Source: Microbacterium sp. MPKO10
GTDB taxonomy: Bacteria; Actinomycetota; Actinomycetes; Actinomycetales; Microbacteriaceae
DNA length: 64,000 bases
Assembly (NCBI RefSeq): GCF_026107415.2
Contig: NZ_JAPCHX010000006.1
Span: 372,001 to 436,000 of the forward strand
Direction: 5' to 3'
Both the position numbers and the translations under genes were made by a program. Positions 63,934 through 64,000 of the stretch are shown here, piece by piece. Position 1 is the first letter of the stretch, and each line of letters begins with the position of its first letter. The notes beneath the pieces were generated by a model, which made no database searches, was not told the origin of the DNA, and saw only the letters and a program-made list of their open reading frames with translations.

Positions 63934-64000
63934 TGCCCGATGCGCCGCCGCAGCCTCGCGGCCGCCACGGCGCATCGGTTGGTGCAGCGGGTCAGGCGAA
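63933..64000 (+). CDS. Possible partial gene running off the window
   Basis: An ATG overlaps the VKOR stop as TAATG and the frame stays open to the edge (MPDAPPQPRGRHGASVG...), a hydrophilic Pro/Arg/Gly-rich N-terminus. Only about 22 codons are visible, so no family can be assigned. Translational coupling to the VKOR gene would be expected if it is real. Confidence 0.35.
   Translation, partial: MPDAPPQPRGRHGASVGAAGQA

Overview
This window looks like a chromosomal core segment of a high-GC actinobacterium, most probably Microbacteriaceae (Microbacterium-like). The evidence is gene order and content: hrcA-dnaJ-rsmE-HIT-phoH-ybeY-CNNM-era, leuA-recO-uppS-dusB-dgt-dnaG, comEA-comEC-holA, lepA-hemW, rne / rplU-rpmA-obgE-proB-proA / nadD-rsfS, GTG/TTG starts, three tRNAs lacking an encoded CCA, and a set of leaderless starts with a -10 hexamer 6-7 nt upstream. 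No rRNA, CRISPR array, prophage or intact insertion sequence was seen.

Layout. 1-4.9 kb: end of an acyltransferase, two GT4-type glycosyltransferases, a CAT-anticodon tRNA and a DMT/NIPA-like transporter (envelope functions). 4.9-6.8 kb: def, tRNA-Asn and an orphan peptide-type ABC ATPase. 6.8-14.8 kb: dnaG, dgt, dusB, uppS, recO and leuA, all on the minus strand, with a putative leucine-codon leader peptide ahead of leuA. 14.8-18.9 kb: a histidine kinase / response regulator / ABC ATPase / FtsX permease cassette lying between era and leuA. 18.9-26 kb: the hrcA-to-era minus-strand chain, headed by a CIRCE operator. 26-37.8 kb: a DUF4870 protein, hemW, a DUF1990 protein, lepA, rpsT, holA, comEC, comEA and leuS.

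37.8-49 kb is the most interesting part. The cytochrome bd operon cydA-cydB-cydD-cydC diverges from a BlaI-type repressor gene followed by an M56 (BlaR1-like) membrane peptidase gene. The 143-nt region between them carries four copies of a 17-bp palindrome, TTCTACA-N3-TGTAGAA, every 23-25 bp. This is a compact, apparently self-contained regulatory circuit for a terminal oxidase. DedA, App1-like phosphatase, winged-helix and FUSC genes follow.

49-64 kb: YchJ-like protein, pabB, a SurA-N-type lipoprotein, a gene-poor stretch (51.7-53.2 kb) with two small minus-strand genes and an IS481-type transposase remnant, tRNA-Ala, rsfS, a membrane-anchored low-complexity protein, nadD, proA, proB, obgE, rpmA, rplU, a DUF4031 protein, the RNase E/G gene and a VKOR-family protein.

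Two window-wide patterns stand out. Eighteen genes, scattered over the window, have a TANNNT-like hexamer exactly 6 or 7 nt before the start codon, which implies leaderless mRNAs and helps fix starts. The octamer GGATGCTG/CAGCATCC occurs about 38 times on both strands, where chance predicts only a few. It also forms inverted pairs, one of them in the leuA terminator.
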